A stretch of DNA of 7,799 bases, taken from contig JAKPBL010000295.1 in NCBI GenBank assembly GCA_029778965.1, forward strand, positions 1 to 7,799, given 5' to 3'. The notes beneath the pieces were generated by a model, which saw only the letters and a list, made by a program, of their open reading frames with translations, was not told the origin of the DNA and ran no database searches. Position 1 is the stretch's first letter. Each line of letters begins with the position of its first letter. The DNA comes from Bacteroidota bacterium. GTDB taxonomy: Bacteria > Bacteroidota > Bacteroidia > Chitinophagales > Chitinophagaceae. Shown here piece by piece: positions 6,197-7,799 of the stretch. Both the position numbers and the translations under genes were made by a program.

Positions 6197-6961
6197 ATGA
6201 AACAGATCCCCAACCTATTTACGTTGCTTAACCTGGTATTCGGTTGCCTGGCCGTTATTGTGACCCTGCAAAACGGGATAGGCATCGGCATTGGTCCGCA
6301 GGGCGAATACCTGGTTGACTTTCCCGAACGCATCTGGATGGCGTCGGCTTTTATTGCCGCGGCGGCAGTGATCGATTTTCTCGACGGCTTTGTAGCCAGG
6401 CTGATGGGCGCCAGCAGCGAAATGGGCAAACAGCTCGACTCGCTGGCCGATGTGGTGAGCTTCGGTGTGGCGCCGGGGCTGATCCTTTACCAGTTTCTCC
6501 GTCTCAGCCTGGCCAAAGAGCCCAACGGCATGGAGGCTTCCATGCTTTGGTTGCTGCCTGCTCTGCTGGTGCCCTGCGCGGCGGCCTACCGGCTGGCGCG
6601 TTTCAATATCGACACCAGCCAGCAATACGGTTTCAAAGGCGTGCCGGTGCCTGCCGTGGGACTGGTAGTGGCGTCGTTTCCATTGATTTACTGGTACACC
6701 GGCAGCAGCATGGTCTATGACCTGATGCTCAATAAATGGGTGCTGTATGGCGTATGCATATTGCTGAGCTGGCTGATGGTAAGCACACTGCCGCTTATGG
6801 CATTCAAGTTCAGGGACTACAGCGTTAAGAACAACCTTCCCCAATACCTGCTGCTGTTGCTGGCTGTTATTGCCTTCCTGCTGCTGAAATGGGCCGCCAT
6901 GCCGGTCGTCTTCCTTGCCTACATTCTCCTATCTTTGCTCTTTAAATCAAAAACGGAATGA
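6197..6961 (+). CDS. pssA: CDP-diacylglycerol-serine O-phosphatidyltransferase
   Basis: This 254-aa inner-membrane enzyme joins CDP-diacylglycerol and serine to make phosphatidylserine, the precursor of phosphatidylethanolamine. The CDP-alcohol phosphatidyltransferase signature DG-x2-AR-x8-G-x3-D-x3-D is exact: D63, G64, A67, R68, G77, D81, D85, with D60 just before. The rest is hydrophobic, with segments around residues 9-25, 47-62, 102-120, 150-167, 180-198 and 218-248, consistent with a multi-pass protein. The start MKQIPNLFTLLNLVFGCLAV is characteristic of the Bacillus-type PssA subclass, which favours serine over glycerol phosphate as the substrate call. No psd (decarboxylase) gene is adjacent in the window. 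It lies 6 nt after pepP and overlaps purS by 4 nt (ATGA), so it sits inside one operon. Confidence 0.93.
   Translation: MKQIPNLFTLLNLVFGCLAVIVTLQNGIGIGIGPQGEYLVDFPERIWMASAFIAAAAVIDFLDGFVARLMGASSEMGKQLDSLADVVSFGVAPGLILYQFLRLSLAKEPNGMEASMLWLLPALLVPCAAAYRLARFNIDTSQQYGFKGVPVPAVGLVVASFPLIYWYTGSSMVYDLMLNKWVLYGVCILLSWLMVSTLPLMAFKFRDYSVKNNLPQYLLLLLAVIAFLLLKWAAMPVVFLAYILLSLLFKSKTE
6930..6937 (+). promoter_or_regulatory. Internal -7 element TATCTTTG before purS
   Basis: TATCTTTG is an exact TAnnTTTG match inside the last codons of pssA, ending 20 nt before the purS ATG. It could allow purS and rsmI to be transcribed apart from pepP-pssA. A -33 TTTG is not seen at 19-21 nt, so its strength is uncertain. 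Confidence 0.5.
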
Positions 6962-7203
6962 CATTTTCTGTACAGGTTAAAGTGATGCCGCTGAAAGAAC
7001 TGCTCGACCCCCAGGGCAAGGCGGTAATGGGTGGATTGGGTAACCTCGGCCTGAACGCCATCCAGGACGTACGCATCGGTAAAAACATCACTTTGCAGGT
7101 CGACGCCGCCTCTGCCGAAGAAGCCCGCGGCATTGCCGAGCAGGCGGCCAAAAAGCTCCTGGCCAACCCGGTCATGGAACAGTTCGAAATCAGCGTAAAC
7201 TGA
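6958..7203 (+). CDS. purS: Phosphoribosylformylglycinamidine synthase subunit PurS
   Basis: PurS is the small dimeric subunit that links PurQ (glutaminase) and the short form of PurL to make FGAM synthase, the fourth step of purine synthesis. The 81-aa protein shows the family layout: a first strand FSVQVKVMP, then LLDPQGKAVMGGLGNLG (residues 15-31), DVRIGKNITLQV (37-48), a helix EEARGIAEQAAKKLLANPVME (54-74) and a last strand FEISVN. The length is normal. Its ATG overlaps the pssA TGA as ATGA, which suggests coupling. purQ and purL are not next to it, which is unlike the purSQL order in Bacillus. The presence of purS implies that this organism uses the three-part enzyme, unless a long PurL is also encoded. 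Confidence 0.93.
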   Translation: MTFSVQVKVMPLKELLDPQGKAVMGGLGNLGLNAIQDVRIGKNITLQVDAASAEEARGIAEQAAKKLLANPVMEQFEISVN

Positions 7204-7207
7204 TCCG

Positions 7208-7799
7208 GTGTTATATCTGGTGCCATCGCCGATCGGCAATTTGCAGGATATCACCCTGCGTGCACTGGATGTTCTCCGCTCGGTGGATGTGATCCTGGCC
7301 GAAGATACCCGCAACTCGTCGCGGCTGCTGAACCATTTCGGTATCCAGAAACCGCTGACGCCTTATCACCAGCACAACGAACACCGGGTGCTGCAGCACC
7401 TGGTAGACCAGCTCGCGGCGGGCAAGACCATGGCCGTGCTGACCGACGCCGGTACGCCCGGTATCTCAGACCCGGCTTTCCTGCTGGTGCGCGAATGCAT
7501 CAGGCAAAATGTGAACGTGGAATGCCTGCCCGGCGCCACGGCTTTCGTGCCTGCCCTGGTCAACAGCGGCCTGCCCATCAACCGTTTTTGTTTCGAAGGG
7601 TTCCTGCCCCTGAAAAAAGGCCGCCAGACCCTGCTGAAACAGTTATCGGCCGAAACCCGTACCATGGTATTCTACGAGTCGCCCGTACGGCTTGTTAAAA
7701 CGCTCGAAGAGCTTGCAACCTGGTTCGGCGCTGAACGGTCTGCATCTGTACACCGCGAGCTCACCAAGCTGTACGAGGAAAACAAAAGGGGCAGCCTGG
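7208..7799 (+). CDS. rsmI: 16S rRNA (cytidine(1402)-2'-O)-methyltransferase RsmI, N-terminal part (cut by window edge)
   Basis: About 197 codons are present before the window ends. RsmI methylates the ribose of C1402 in the 16S rRNA decoding centre using SAM. The start uses GTG at 7208 and reads (M)LYLVPSPIGNLQDITLRAL, the normal RsmI N-terminus. No ATG fits, and an in-frame TAA at 7196-7198 blocks an upstream start. Family motifs are clear: AEDTRNSSRLL (residues 31-41), DAGTPGISDPAFLLV (80-94, with SDPA where SDPG is common), a PGATAFVPAL loop near residue 107, and FYESPVRL near residue 160. This is the tetrapyrrole methylase (SPOUT-unrelated, CbiF-like) fold. It begins 4 nt after the purS stop, so it probably shares that transcript. 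The C-terminal end is outside the window. Confidence 0.93.
   Translation, partial: MLYLVPSPIGNLQDITLRALDVLRSVDVILAEDTRNSSRLLNHFGIQKPLTPYHQHNEHRVLQHLVDQLAAGKTMAVLTDAGTPGISDPAFLLVRECIRQNVNVECLPGATAFVPALVNSGLPINRFCFEGFLPLKKGRQTLLKQLSAETRTMVFYESPVRLVKTLEELATWFGAERSASVHRELTKLYEENKRGSL

Noticed and set aside
1..7799. Mobile element, CRISPR array, tRNA, defence or toxin-antitoxin system
   Set aside because: No transposase, integrase, terminal repeats, spaced repeats or tRNA-like cloverleaf was seen. All recognisable genes are core functions, so no new system is claimed.

Overview
The window looks like ordinary chromosomal core DNA of a Bacteroidota bacterium, most likely in or near the Chitinophagaceae; the family is inferred from protein character only. 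Three things point to this phylum. There are -7 promoter elements of the TAnnTTTG class, one of them with a correctly spaced -33 TTTG. Start codons lack Shine-Dalgarno sequences. The gene types (small DUF2795-like protein, LolD/MacB-type ATPases, a GatC ending FFVPKVIKK, stand-alone PurS) are also typical. The DNA is fairly GC-rich and densely coding, with almost no free intergenic space.

Layout from left to right. The left edge holds the 5' end of a small minus-strand gene (DUF2795-like) with the best promoter in the window. Divergent from it is a plus-strand LolD-like ABC ATPase (151-801). It runs tail-to-tail, with an 8-nt overlap, into a tightly packed minus-strand operon read right to left: gatC, then a MacB-like ABC ATPase, then a PduO-type cobalamin adenosyltransferase. 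gatC diverges from trpS across only 39 nt, which carry back-to-back -7 elements. trpS is followed by a deoxynucleoside kinase. Next, on the minus strand, comes a secreted DUF922 protein with a zincin-like HEQGH motif. From a 149-nt divergent gap, a plus-strand run follows: pepP (Xaa-Pro aminopeptidase), pssA (CDP-diacylglycerol-serine O-phosphatidyltransferase), purS (purine synthesis) and the 5' part of rsmI (16S rRNA C1402 2'-O-methyltransferase), which starts at GTG and runs off the right edge.

The genes do not form one pathway. They are housekeeping functions: charging of tRNA(Trp) and tRNA amidation, nucleotide salvage and synthesis, phospholipid synthesis, peptide turnover, rRNA methylation, B12 activation and lipoprotein/peptide export ATPases. 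Their packing into coupled units (1-nt gap, TGATG, ATGA, 4-6 nt gaps) suggests transcriptional economy rather than a dedicated system. No mobile element, CRISPR array, tRNA, rRNA or defence locus is visible. The most interesting layer is regulatory: several genes have a TAnnTTTG-like element ending only 4-9 nt before the start codon, which predicts leaderless or nearly leaderless mRNAs.
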